A DNA stretch of 64,000 bases. Source: Pseudoscleropodium purum. Its lineage: Eukaryota; Streptophyta; Bryopsida; Hypnales; Brachytheciaceae. The notes beneath the pieces are model-generated. The model saw nothing but the letters and a program-made list of their open reading frames with translations, did no database searches and was not told where the DNA came from. The stretch covers positions 3,906,001 to 3,970,000 of the forward strand of contig OZ017797.1 in NCBI GenBank assembly GCA_963969395.1, given 5' to 3'. This document shows, one piece after another, positions 22,191 to 34,395 of this stretch. Each line of letters opens with the position of its first letter. Positions within the stretch are counted from its first letter, which is position 1. A program made the translations under genes and the position numbers.

Positions 22191-25100
22191 GTCCATAGTT
22201 TTGCTTTTTTCGATGTTTGCTTTTTCCTCAGCTGCAATCATACTCATGACAGGAGGTTGTTCTGAAATCGAATGAGTGCGACTCCCGCAGTGGGAAGTCA
22301 GAGAGGTAGTGCTCAAGATTTGAGTAGATTTTGAGGTATAGAATGCGGCCCCGAGCCATTTCTTGCTCCGGCATTGAGATCGATCCGCATTGATGACTCT
22401 ACTTTGTGCCGCACACTTTCTTCCCCCAAATTTAACACGCTGTCCGTTCACATTCATAAACCCTAGTGTGCATCCTTCTCCAAGTCCTGCTCCAGCTCGC
22501 TCTAGCTATGGCAACATCTGAGATGTTGTAAAGGCGCCACCTTTAGAAATGGTTGGCGCAAAATCGTTAGTAGGAACCCCACGCGTTTGCAAACGAATGT
22601 GAGATTGAAGTAAGTCCTACAGATCTCACCAGAATGGACCAATACTTTCGATTACCCTTCGAACCTGAATGGGGGATTGGGAGCAGGATTGGCACACGCT
22701 AACGAGTTTGAGATTCTGCGCGTGATCTGATTTGATGGGATAAAATGGAAATCGGCTTCAGTGGGGGTGGGATAGAGTAATGCATTAATCATTCTCTTTT
22801 ACAATCTCTTCGTAATGGGCCTTCTCTCTCTCTTTCTCTCAATCCAGCTAGGTTCTCGGACAGGGGAAAAAACCCAGTACATTCAGCTTCTTTTTTCTGA
22901 ATTAGTCGTTGGATTTTTCACTGCCTATTAGGGGGAGCCACTAATTCCATATCTTGGGAATCTCTCGACTCCCTTCCAGGAGTTGAAAAATTCTAGCGTT
23001 CATCCACTTCATTGCAGCTGATGACGGTATTTTGGGATTAATGGCTAGAGTGTTTTTCTTTGCACTGGTAGAGAATTTCACTCTCTTTGCACTCTTTTAC
23101 CCCAAGGTCGGCTATTGAAAGATCGAGTGCCGAGGTTATGTCTCGATATTTCAAGGAGAGTTTTCGGTGTGTGTTGGTTGAAAGCATTCCTTTAAGTTGG
23201 GTCAGTCACCCCTTTTCATATTCTTCTCGACTATCATTCAAGACGGTGGCGGACGAAACGAGACGGAGAAGTTGAAGCTGTGCCAGAGCCCTTCTCCTGC
23301 TGAGGCAGCTTGTAGCAGCTACACGAGTGGAGCAAGAAAAGACCAAGCAGCTGGCCTTTGGGCCTCCCAGCAGGTACGATTCTTGTCGATCAGAAACTCT
23401 GTGGATTCATCAGAATGCACCCCGAGTTGTCATCAAGCTGGAAACTCCATTTTTTTACATTACTGTGAATGATTGGTTGAGTATTACCGGTGTGCATATC
23501 GGCATGGTTTCCGTAGAATACCGAGAGATAGCCTTCGTTTGCGGATGTGATGTCCTGCATGTGTTTGCTAATCTGAGCATCAACATTCAACACCTTAAAA
23601 ACGAGCTGGTGACCAATATTCGTTAGTTCGAAGAGGATCTGCAAATATGTATTTGATTTACAGGTCTCATGTGTGGCAATAAGCCTGACTCACGACTTGC
23701 CAATGTAGGAGCTCGTTTTGGACAGATAATATTTTTTATCTTTCTTTTGAACCTTGAACCTATTGAAGTTGGGAACCTTAGATTAAACACTTTCTAGCAA
23801 CGCTGCATATCTAGAGCCGTGTGAAATCCCCATGCTCCTGGAATTGGTCATAACACTCGTTACAGTCAGTCCTTATCTTGTACCACTCAATTCTTAAAGA
23901 GTGTTGCATGACTTCTTCAGTATGACTACGACAGCAATTTTAGTGGAGATATGAAACGTATTGTCAACCAGTTATCTAGCTGTAAGCCGATGACATGCAC
24001 AAGTTTCCTCTCTGCAACTATGTCACACATACTATCAGTTTGGTACAGTCATTACTTAAGGTGGAACTTCTTGTCCTGAAAAAGCAGGGATTTTGCTTTA
24101 CGTTGCAGTAGTAGTCTGTAATAGTAGTACGTATTGCTTTTGGAGGTCACATAAATCGGGCACCCTCACTGGCTACTGCAGTTCGGTCAATTGCAGTAAA
24201 TTTCCTGTATCAATATTCAAGTTTGCTCGAGGACTCAAATGGATTAACCGAGGCAATTTCAAGTGCCCTTCTGCCCGACGTGCTGATGTACAAGCTCTGT
24301 ATTCATTTGAACGATTTTGACGTCTGTTGCAGGATTCAGTCTTCATTTATGATACTCATGTGAGAGACTTGTACTAAGCTCTATGCACGTCCTCGTGCAC
24401 CTCGTGGTTAGAATGTCACTGCTGTCATACAAGTCAGCAGCAAAATTCGAGATTTTTAATAACTTATCTATTTTATTTTTACCTGTGAGTGTTGTCATGA
24501 CTAGTTTAAATATTCGAAGCAGCTACAATTGTATTTACATGATCGTATTCATTAAAAAGGAGCTGTTCTCCACATGGAGACGCCTGTGTGACTTGCCTCT
24601 TGGTAGGTTCTGAATTGACGTCGATTTCAGCTATCATTAAACCATTTAGGTTGAATTTTAAAGTCATGCATGCTCCATAGAATATCATAAGAGTTCAGTA
24701 GTCAGGAGAATGTTTCTCCTTCCAGCTGATGCTGTAAGTCTCGTACCTCTTGAGGACCACCATTCTGCAAATTGTCGATTCTTGTCGATTGAAGCTTAAG
24801 TGAGCAGGCTAGGATTGTTCGGGGAATTTAATCGGTTCGATTGCCAGGACGTTGAGACGAAAGATCGTTGAGTGCAGTAGTATGGCCAATTTTGTAAGCT
24901 GGAAATTTAGAGGACGGTGCCACATGCTGAGTGTCTGCATTGACACTTCAACCGTGTAGTACTGCCATGGATTTCTTTATTCAGGAGTACAATGGTTGCT
25001 TTTGGCAGATAGATCACATCGGAAATATTCATCCAAGCAAGTGAACTAGATAGAGCTGGCTGTGACTTCATTCTCACGCTTCCCAAGCCACAGCTTCTGA

Positions 25101-26026
25101 CATGATACTTAGAAGAAGAGTGGTGCCAGTAACAACCCCTCATATGGGAGCAAAGCCGGCGAGTTGGATTGCTGCTTCGTTCACCGCAATGCATATTAAT
25201 GGGCCTGGGTCTGTCCTCGCCACATCCCATCCTCACGAGGTACTAAGACTCCCTTGATGATGCAATTAATTTTTTTTATTATGTATGATATGATGTTTTC
25301 TTGCCAATCTGAGTACGTGCTTGCTCGAGAAGCCTGGTATACATTTAACTACGAAAAAAATTGTTATAAGATGATGAAATAATTTTGTTCTTATGTATGG
25401 GTCTCGGCAGTCAAGTGTTGTCTGTCTTTAGTCATTAGAAGTGACAATCTCTGCTGTCTGAGCGTACTGTCTAACCAGTTCTAGACCTGTCCATGTTGTC
25501 CGGACAATGTCATGGCCATCGGCCTCAGGCAAAGTGGAATTCATAATTCCAGTGTACGTCAGTAGCATGTGCCAAATGTAGAGTTGCATGGAATGGAGTG
25601 GACAGGCAGAAAAGTTGATGTGACTGCAAGGTAGCGTGGTGAATACATATAGAGAGAGAGAGGGCTCAATTTTTTTCTTGTCGTTGATCCCAGCAGCTCT
25701 TGCTGTGTACAATCCCTGTTGTCAGAGAGTAACCAACTGCAGACATGTTCATGTTTTCTAGCTAGTCAAGGTCATGGAGATTATGATGAATTTTTATTCC
25801 GAGTGCGAGGCTAATGTGGAAATGAAATTGCAAGTGTGGTGAAGTTGGTGAAGATTGATGTATGGATCTCTTCTCTTTTGTGTAACCATCCATCCAAGCA
25901 GCTGCTAATGTGGGATTTGCATGCATGGAATGAACAGCTAGAAAAGGTGATGTAACTGAAAGCGTGGAGTTCGAAGTCACAGGTCTATCAATCCTTTCTT
26001 TTGTGTTCAATCCAAGCAGCTGCTCC
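22191..26026. other. Long leader or promoter region of the AP2 gene, no coding gene recognised
   Basis: Nearly 4 kb separates the CT-rich tract from the AP2 start codon. A good donor-like word (CAGCAG|GTACGA, 23371) and an acceptor-like CCAAGCAG just before the start codon (26020) allow an intron in the 5' UTR, but nothing in the sequence proves it. The frames here (for example 23327-23626) show no domain or codon pattern that convinces me. Confidence 0.35.
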
Positions 26027-28601
26027 ATGTCTGAGAATCTAGACGACGCTGGGACTCCCAGCAGCCAGCGGCAGGAGCAGCTTGAAAATAATGAGCGATC
26101 CCAGTCGGACGGCAATGCAGCGGCAGGGGGCGACTCCGAGGAGCAGGAAGATTGCTCCAGCGAGCGCATGGAGATGAGCCCCATCTCGTCGTCCTCTCGA
26201 AAGCAGATGCTGCACGAGTCCTCGGCAGAGGTGCGGAAGAAGGCCAAGGTACGTAGGGGTAAATATTTCCTATTCCATTTTATTCCATCCATTTGCTCTG
26301 TTTCGATGGCAAAGTCTTGAATGCTCTTGTAATTGGACTACTTAAGGTTCGATTGAATCTATTAACTGTCTTAGTTGTGAAAGGGAAATTTTAAGCGCTT
26401 GTGCCTCTCAATTTGGCTAATGCATTGGACCCTTGCCTTAGGTGGAGGGCGACACCCGGCACCCCATCTACCGCGGCGTCAGGAAGCGGCCTTGGGGCAT
26501 CTGGGTCACCGAAATCCGGCGTCCCAAGAAGAAGTCCCGCATCTGGCTGGGGAGCTTCGCCACCGCCGAGATGGCGGCTCGGGCTTATGATTGTGGTCAG
26601 TCATTACCACCTCGTTATCATATTTTGCCCTCAAACAAACAAGCAAGCAAGCAAACAAACAAACAAACAAACAAACATGAATCCCATGGATTGCACTCTG
26701 ACTCTGAAAATTCACTAAATTTTTTTACTTCACTAGTGCTATCGATCTTCACTCTACAGTAGCATTTGATCATGGGATATATGTCCTTTTCTTTCTCTGA
26801 AACTAGCTAGTAGAGCTGCATCATTACGAAACTTTGCCTTTGTCATCCTAATGTCATCGTTATTAATTGTCCAGAAACGATCCCATTCGTTTGCCATCTG
26901 CAAACTCCTAGTTTTCTACTTCTGTAGCATTTGATGAGCTTTTTTTTTTCTTTTTTTTCTTTTTTTTTTTTTCTGGATTCATGTCGAGTTTCCAGTAAAA
27001 AGATAACTATGGGCACATCGCGAGAAGGTCGATCACTCGACGTTATATCGTGTAGGTCTACCATAGAAGACCAGCTATGAAGCAGACCAATTATAAAAGA
27101 GATGATGGTCGACTTGCTTTTGATGAGATAGTTAGACAATCAACCACTGGTAGAGGTAGACGTCATTGTGAAACTAGACCTCTTTTTGAATTTTTATTGT
27201 CTTTGTCATCGTGATACTTAACTCTCTTTCAGGAATCTCTATTACAGTTTGGAATTGGCCATGATGTCCCAAATCTTGGGAGTTCATACATATATGATGA
27301 TGATCTCCCATTGAACAACATACTCTCAATATTACTCTTTTCATGTTGGTTCGACGGGAGGTTTGCACTAGTACGTGTAGTCGAAATCATGTCCCGATTC
27401 TCTCAGTGAGTCCACCTAACTTAGCTGCTTCGATCAGCCCAGCCTCAATGTGTGGAATGCGACATGTTTTCTTTTTTCTTTTTATCCTTCTTTTGAAACA
27501 AATGCAATCCATTGCACAAAGTTAACCAACAGCCAAGCCCCCAGAAAGACTGGTCAAGAAAACAGAGTCAGGCTAGGAGAAACTACACCAGAAGGCATTG
27601 ATCAGGTCCCTGAAGGAGCCAGGTTACTGACTCCCCTTGGCGAGTTGCCAAGACAGGGGACTGAAGCCTAATGGTTTTAGAGACATGTTTCTTTGTCGAG
27701 GGATGTGAAACGTATAGAGTATATTAAGAGAAAAACGGATGATGCAGAATCGATTAGCAGTGCGTGCTGCTTTGTCATTGCACAAAAGTTAGCAGATGTT
27801 AGCAAAACTAAGTTCACTTAGCAGTACTTAGCAAACGTAAACAAATAAAAAGTGTGACTTCCCACGTACTGTTTGAGTGTCTTCTGATTGCGAGAGTTTG
27901 TGGATATATTCTGTTGTGGGCTTTTGCCACTTGCAGCAGCTCTGGCGTTGCGAGGCAACGGTGCGCTTCTCAACTTCCCCAAGCTGGCGCACAGCCTGCC
28001 CCGCCTGGCCGATCTCAGTGACAAGTCCATTCAAGCGGCCGCCACCATGGCTGCCAACAACTTCGCACAACGAAGTCCAAGCGACAACAGCAGCTTCGAG
28101 TTCTCCAGCTCTCAGTCCTCCCCCTTGGCGGACAGTCGAGATTCCAGGGCGCCACACAGGCAGACGGCAACAGGCAGCTCATCCCATCGGCATCCCAACG
28201 GCGGGGGCAAGAGCAGCAAGCGAGACACCTCGTCGTCCGGACCCTCCCCTTACAAGAGCTTCAGCAGTGAGGACCTGAGCAGCAGTCGGCTGTCCTACAA
28301 TGTGATTGATAGTAGCGGCAGGGAGTCGTCGGTGGAGAATTTGCAACATCAAGGGTTTTTTGGTCTAGGGGAGAATTTGAGGGAGAATCATCATTTCGCT
28401 GCAACAGGCATTGAGGCCCATCCTCATCATCCGGAGCCCATGTACATCGACTCGGAGGACATGTTCACCATTGGCCCTGTGGGGCTGAACAACTTGTGCG
28501 ATGCCATGTGCATTCCTCCTCCGGATCCGGACCATGCCATTGAAACGGATGGCGAGGAAGGGTCCAATAGCACCTGGGAGCCCCACCTCTGGAGCTACTG
28601 A
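26027..28601 (+). CDS. AP2/ERF transcription factor, DREB-like (three coding exons)
   Basis: Predicted DNA-binding transcription factor of 346 residues, acting in the nucleus. Coding exons are 26027-26248, 26442-26595 and 27937-28601. All introns are GT-AG (phase 0, then phase 1) and the second splits the AP2 domain. Residues 1-74 are acidic and Ser-rich. The AP2 domain is about residues 81-140, with [30 protein letters not shown] and AALALRG, ending LLNFP. The tail is Ser/Asn-rich, then acidic, and ends in LWSY, a motif known at the end of CBF/DREB1 and related A-group proteins. Position 14 is Val as in DREB proteins, but position 19 is Arg instead of the usual Glu, so DNA preference is uncertain. 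The start is the first ATG of the exon frame; the frame upstream has no earlier ATG. DREB proteins usually act in stress responses; that role here is inference. Confidence 0.9.
26249..26441 (+). other. AP2 gene intron 1 (193 bp)
   Basis: Donor AAG|GTACGT and acceptor TGCCTTAG|GTGGAG. Phase 0. It separates the acidic N-terminus from the AP2 domain. Confidence 0.85.
26596..27936 (+). other. AP2 gene intron 2 (1341 bp), inside the AP2 domain
   Basis: Donor TGTG|GTCAGT and acceptor CACTTGCAG|CAGCTC. Splicing rebuilds an uninterrupted YDCAALALRG across the junction, which makes the model secure. The intron holds a (CAAA)n tract (26636-26676) and a pyrimidine tract (26938-26975). Frames inside it are not genes. 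Confidence 0.9.
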
Positions 28602-29204
28602 TATTCTTCTCATGCTCCCATTCTGCCTTCTGCCAGGAATTTACAAATGGCATGGGCTCACTCATCTATATCAATCAACCGCCATTCAATGGTACCTACG
28701 TCCGTGAAGAGGATCGATCGGTCGATACTGCATCCTTGTCGATCCCCGTGGATACAATTAATAGGCAAATCTCTACAAGAGTGGTTTGTACTAGTTTTCA
28801 GTCATCGTGCGAGACTTCTCGAGTCAAGCAGCTTCTAGAGCTATTTCCGATTGATGATTCGCTTTAGTCATGCAGCTGCATCTGTGTCGGGCCCTGAGTA
28901 CTAGATTTTCATTTGATGGAATTATTCCGAACTCTACACATATATATATAGATATATAGATTCAGAGTCTCTTGATGATTTTTTTTCAGGGCCCAAAGAT
29001 GTGAGTGTTGTAGTGTATGTTGGGAGTTGCTTATTTGTTCCTTTCCATCTGGAGGAGCATTTTTTTTATCAACTCTCTTAATTATATATATTGTGAGTAT
29101 ACAGAGATTGATGCTTTCCTACTCTTCGTGACTTGTAAACTCAGACTATGGTGAGGTAGAGGATAGTGAAAATGTAAGGGACGTGCTCCCATCTTCTATA
29201 TTGA
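28602..29204 (+). other. AP2 gene 3' UTR and downstream sequence
   Basis: Starts right after the TGA stop. It holds AT-rich words (ATATATATA near 28940 and 29085) but no canonical AATAAA that I could place. Confidence 0.4.
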
Positions 29205-29565
29205 CCTCTGTTACCAGCAACTCATCTGCTCATACACATGCTTATTAGTAAACTGTGGTGCTGGTAAAATGTTTCTGTCATGGATCTTTGAATGGAAATG
29301 GAGTCTGTTTTGTGGACTGTCCCTTCAAAAGTGACCCCCAACCTCCCACTTTGAAATGAATTGCATAAAAAAAATTCATAAACATTGATAAAAGTTCGAT
29401 CTCAAAGATTTCATTAGCTCTTGAATGTAAATGATCTCTCCACAACTCTTTACATGTTCCAAAAATCATGCATACTACATCCTGATTAAAATGATTGAAG
29501 TCTCTTCTTTGAGCAAATTTTTTTCTCTCAAGTGATGCAAAAAGAATTGATTTCGAGAAGATACT
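29205..29565 (+). repeat. Island repeat, copy a
   Basis: Starts at GTTACCAGCAACTCATCTG, passes CCTCCCACTTTGAA and AAATTCATA, and fades after a GTGATGCAAAA word. Copies b-d lie inside introns of the neighbouring minus-strand gene. All four are in the same orientation. The 132-codon minus frame over it is a shadow. Confidence 0.7.
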
Positions 29566-31224
29566 TGGCAATATATTCCCGCTTCTCAATGGACTCAAAT
29601 TCCTAAATCTTGGGATGACGTTTCTGTTTTGAGATAAGTGTTCACGAGTAAAGGAGTTGGCTTCCACACTTCGCAAGTTTCATGCTTGCCCATGGATGTG
29701 AACAGCTTCGTCACTCCAGGGAAGATCGCTTTCTGCATAGCTTAAACGTATACGAAAAAAACCACCTGGCGTCCGTGCCGTATGTGTGTTTAACTCCCGA
29801 ACCTTGTACTGTTTCCAGTTCTAATGTACCTCAGACAAGTCTCATGTCCTGGACAGCAATCGATCGTACTGAGCTCAATATGTTGAATGCCCTTCCTTAC
29901 AACATACAGACCGGCATTTATAAATGAGCCCCAGGGCAGCCCTTACAACAGGCCTTATAAATGAGCCCATCGATTCCGCGTATGGGCCACAGTGATAAAG
30001 GTAAAGCTTCTTGTCCTGCAATAAGGTCTCCTCAATCTGGTCGTGCAGGTGATGGTACGTGTACCTACGGGCAACACACACCAGGCTGGCAAGCCCACTC
30101 CATTATAATGGTTTTCTTACAGATTTCTGCAATACAGTATTACTCAGAACATCCCATCGTACTAGTCGAGTCTTGTCGTTCTGCATGTGAAACTTTGATG
30201 ACTGGGCTGGGGTAGACACAGAAGGGACTGCAATACAGGCACCAGAAATCCCAGTCTTTTCGCACATCCATCAATCAAAATTTCGAAAGAGAGATTATTA
30301 CTCTGATTTTCCCACATGCATTTCTTTGACCGAGTCGTTCACGCAGACCACGAGAGTCCAGCAGGTCACTAAAACTCACGAGCCACGCACAACCATGCTC
30401 TAAATACCAAATGAAAAATGCTCGGCTGCCACCTGAACCAGCTAGCTAGCTGTCGACCTTCCGTTCGTTTAGAGCCCTTCTGGAGCATGGTTGAGCAAGA
30501 TCCACCCACAGACGTTGTGTCCAACAGCATGAAAGTAGAGCCTCGGCATGTGATTTCCCCTAACGAGGCTATCTACTTTCATGTTAACTACTCCACTCAC
30601 ACCACGGAGATAGAGGATTGAGAAGACACAAGTTAAACACAGCTGTGTGTGTTACGGCGTGACCACGGGTGGTCATGGAGCAACTAGTTGAAGACTTGTG
30701 GTCGGTTTTCCGTACAAGGAAATGCGGTGCTTAGAAAGGCGGGGGAATGCTTCATATCGGCAATGCGGTGCAGGAAAGGCAAAGATTGAGATTCTGATGA
30801 GTCTGGCACACCCTCTGTCAATTGGAAGCTTCAGGGTCAAACGTATGAGACTCGCTCGGAGTTCAGACTCGGGCAGTCAGAGTGCAGAACCATGGAGACT
30901 GGACAAAAAGTACCAAGTCCACTTGGCATATTGATTACGTTGCGACAAAAAGTCAATTACTACATGACCAAGACAATCAAATACTCTCCAAGCAACGGAT
31001 CTCTCAGTACCAGCTTTCTTTTCATAACCATATCATTCAACTCGGTAGTTAGCAGGAAGCAGATAAATCGATTCTCAGAACCGACAAATTATGCAGCTCT
31101 TGGTTGGTCAAGCCTGATAAATCGAATGATAAGTACTGTCCTGTACAGACATCATTCTCTTCAGGCTAAAGGAAAAATAAGTTGATCTGCAGTACAGGAG
31201 CCAACGGTGGTTTGCAACAATTTT
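29566..31224. other. Region between the convergent genes, nothing recognised
   Basis: No frame here has a motif. A short duplication (CCTTACAACA...ATAAATGAGCCC) occurs at about 29893-29931 and 29939-29969. Confidence 0.4.
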
Positions 31225-31230
31225 TTTATT
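31225..31230 (-). terminator. Candidate polyadenylation signal of the plastid-protein gene
   Basis: AATAAA on the minus strand about 240 bases after the predicted stop codon at 31472. Confidence 0.4.
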
Positions 31231-31471
31231 ACAAAGCGTCACTTGTCGTCTTTTGTAAAGTCAGTAAAACCAAGTAGGTGCTTTGCCGCATGGTTTTAAT
31301 GGCACCCGATGACACCGGCCCTGATACATTCTGCACACAGGAAACTCCAACCTTTATCATATCTCTGTACAACGTCTGACTACAAAATTTACCAACTTCG
31401 TCGCACTCACTGTTTTGGAGAATTAAAACCTGCATAACGGTAAAGACTCGCCGTTCTACAGTTTTGCTTTA

Positions 31472-34323
31472 TCAGTTGAGATGATTGAGGGTTTGTTCCA
31501 CCTTCGAGCGAACAAGAAAACAATATTTTTTTGGACACTGAGCTCAGTCTCAATTTATGAACAATAGAACGTCAGGGCAAAGAAAATCACCCACCTGCTC
31601 AAGTTTGACGCGCTCAAGATCGTAGCCTTGCTCAAATGCCATAGTCACCAACTGTCACAACAGATAGATCACTCACAATCTAGCATCCCGCGAAGATTTG
31701 GGGATGCCAAAATTTTCTGAAACTGACGAAAATAGCAATCTATCTAGGTAAAGTTATCCATGAAGTTTCGAAGAGACCAGAGAACAGAGATTATCACGAC
31801 TGTATCATCATTTAATGCTTACTTGTTTGACGAAAGAGTCTGAAGGGTCAGGTTGCTCCCTCTCCTTGCCAGCGTCACCAGCCGCATGTTCAACCCGGGA
31901 CCTCCTCTCTTTCACCTTGAAAGAGGTGAAAACAAAAAACGAAATCAAGAATTCACCCATAGAACCCAGAGTAACAAGCCATCAAATCCACAAACCTACC
32001 ATGCACATTCAGGGATAATGATGTTCATGATCAGAGAACAGCGACGTGATTAAATAATGCTGGACAACATAAATCAACGAGTAAGTACCTCAGCTAGTGT
32101 CGTATAGACAAGACGAACCCATGATGATCGCACCCTGCTCTCCTGCACACAACAAATAAAATGTAAGCTCAAAGGTCTGCCTCATTAGAGTAGACATTGA
32201 TGACATTCTAGAGAAAATTTCCTGGTCGATTTTCTCGAGTAAAGTTAAGGTAGTACAAAAACAGTTAGGTACCCCTATAACCACTCCCTGTTGGTAACAG
32301 CAACTCATCTATTCATTGACTTGGTTGACCTTTAATCAACAAGTGGTGGAAGCATGATGTAGCTCAATGTCTACGGCAACTCATCTTTGAATGGACATGG
32401 GGTTGTCTTCTGTCCCTCTAATACTGATCCACAACCTCCCACTTTGAATGACTGCATAAGAAATTCATACATAACGATGCAAAATTTGACCTCAAGAGAG
32501 AGGGGCTCTATTCTGATCTCCCAAATGAAAGCACATTCCTACATGTGTTGAATTGCTTTTAGTGACGCAGTAGTATCCTTTACTGTGTGAATATTGGACA
32601 ACAGAGTGATAGTGATCCAGCAGTTCACGTTACCTCATTCATGACTGAGTCATTTGAGTATCGTTGGTTCCGCATTGCAAATGCACCTGTCAGGGATCCT
32701 TCTAATAAAATCAGCTGCAACTGGAGTTCTTTCAATCCAATTCCCATTGCATGCGCCTCCAAACAGAATGCTACGAAGTCCTCCGCCGCAAGCTGCAACC
32801 GGGTAAATAAACCAATAAACACAACAAAGATCTTAGAACACCCCAATAAAGCACTGTCTCAACTTCAAACACCATTCAGTAAAAAAATTGCTACTCATGG
32901 TCTGGCATGGATAATCTGTGCTGTAGGAAAACCCAAGTGGGACATTTTGCATAACAAAACAATACCTGGAAAGGTTTTCCTAAGCCTTCGATTCGGGCCT
33001 GGATAAACGACTGCTGTATCTTATATGCTAGATTGTGAGCCATCATATTCTGCTCCATCAGTTTGGCTTGTACAGGATCTAGAATTTCGGATTCCTTCAA
33101 TTTTGGCAAGGGCGCCAGTGGTTCCTGACAAACACAAACGAAAAAAGCCTCAAAACATATGTTGCGACATAAGGTAAAGGATGCTAAACTGTAAGGAACC
33201 TGATCCTGTCTCCTGTACTGATCCCTGTTACCACAGCAACTCCTCTATTCATACCCTTGTTGGCCACTCATCCTTGAATGGAAATGGGGTTGTCTACTGT
33301 CCCTCCAAAACCTCCCACGTTGAATGATTGCATTAGAAATTCATACATAGTGATGGAAAATGTGACTTCCAGAGTGTTTGGCTCTTGCATCCAAACTGAT
33401 CTCTCCGCAATTCTCAAAAAGCACACTCCTATATTTGGTAAAAATTCTTAAAGTGACGCAAACAGTATCTTCTATTGCAAAATCAAAATTCTGCAATTTA
33501 GGTCAAACCAGTCATGAATGTCGAAAAGAAGGCATCGGAGGGAGGGTTGGCATTCTTGTTTTACTGAGTTTTTTAGTATAAAAATGGGGCTATCTGCCAT
33601 CACTTATAGTGCTCTACAACCTCCCAATTTGGAATCGCATAAGAGATTCATACATAGTAATGACAAATTAGATCTCAAGAGAGTTGGGCTCTTGTAGAGC
33701 CCAAAGTGGTCTCCCATTTGAGACCTACACTGATCTCCCAATGAACGCACACTCGTACATATTGGATAAAATGCTTAAACTTGACGCAAGTAGCACCCTC
33801 TCCCTTGAAACAAATTTCTGCAATTTAGGTCAAATCGGCCATGGATTTCAACAAATGGAATTAGAGGAAGAAATTGGCATACTTGCTTTACTAGGCTTTC
33901 CAAAGGAGCATCGTCTACTGACGCAGCAGCAGCAACCACTCCATTCTCCAAGGATAGTCCACCGCCATCCACCGAATTAGCCACAAGCTGCACAGCGCGT
34001 GACACTTCCGCCACAACTGCCGAAATGGACGCAAGCGACTTCGACAGCTCCGCCAACGAAGCTCGCAATTCAGAATTCTCTCGTCTTAACCTAACTAACT
34101 CAGAAGAAGAAGAAGAAGAAGAAGAAGACTCGTGGTTGTTATCGTGAGCATCTTCCCTGTTGCAACAGAGCACGAATTTTGAGCTATGCCGGGGACCTGA
34201 AATCCGAAATCCGAAATCGTCACAGAGCCTGGTGTTTATTTTTCTACTCCGAATTGGGGAAATGGCAACGCTGCTTGAGCTGGATTGAACCCGGATTGTC
34301 CACAGGTTGTTTCCGGCGTTTGC

Positions 34324-34359
<36 letters not shown>

Positions 34360-34395
34360 CGTCACCAACATCCTCCCCGTCGCCAATCCCTCCAT
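31472..34395 (-). CDS. Predicted plastid-targeted protein of unknown function (seven coding exons)
   Basis: Spliced on the minus strand from 34395-33883, 33124-32966, 32792-32634, 32142-32089, 31915-31823, 31651-31595 and 31501-31472, giving 354 residues. All introns are GT-AG and all are phase 0. Residues 1 to about 80 are basic and rich in Ser/Thr with a poly-Thr run, as in a plastid transit peptide. A Ser run and a heptad-like segment (LVRLRRENSELRASLAELS, about 101-119) suggest a coiled coil. Exons 2 and 3 are both 159 bp and encode helical, conserved-looking sequence (LMEQNMMAHNLAYKIQQ; LEAHAMGIGLKELQLQL). The C-terminus is charged and ends QTLNHLN. I do not recognise the family. The last exon is least certain: read-through of exon 6 would give a different short tail. 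The start is the first ATG in frame. It is convergent with the AP2 gene. Confidence 0.75.
32285..32590 (+). repeat. Island repeat, copy b (intron 3 of the plastid-protein gene)
   Basis: Similar to copies a, c and d: GGTAACAGCAACTCATCTATT at its start, then CCACAACCTCCCACTTTGAA, AGAAATTCATACATA and GTGACGCA. It explains most of the extra length of intron 3 (491 bp, against about 172 bp for introns 2, 4 and 5). Confidence 0.75.
33225..33540 (+). repeat. Island repeat, copy c (intron 1)
   Basis: Contains GAATGGAAATGGGGTTGTC, CCAAAACCTCCCACGTTGAA, AGAAATTCATACATAGT, GTGACGCAAACAGTATC and CTGCAATTTAGGTCAAA. It is followed almost directly by copy d. Confidence 0.8.
33585..33860 (+). repeat. Island repeat, copy d (intron 1)
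   Basis: Shares with copy c the words AAATGGGGCT, ACAACCTCCCA, GATTCATACATAGTAATG, TTGACGCAAGTAGCA and CTGCAATTTAGGTCAAA. Copies c and d form a diverged tandem pair in the same intron. Confidence 0.8.
34104..34126 (+). repeat. Coding (GAA)n microsatellite
   Basis: Seven GAA triplets inside exon 1 of the minus-strand gene, where they encode part of the poly-Ser run. Confidence 0.8.
34321..34360 (+). repeat. Coding (TTG)n microsatellite
   Basis: About thirteen triplets that encode poly-Thr near residue 12 of the minus-strand gene, inside the predicted transit peptide. Length changes stay in frame. Confidence 0.85.

Noticed and set aside
29278..29676. 132-codon minus frame
   Set aside because: It lies over island repeat copy a, whose other copies are in introns and do not keep the frame.
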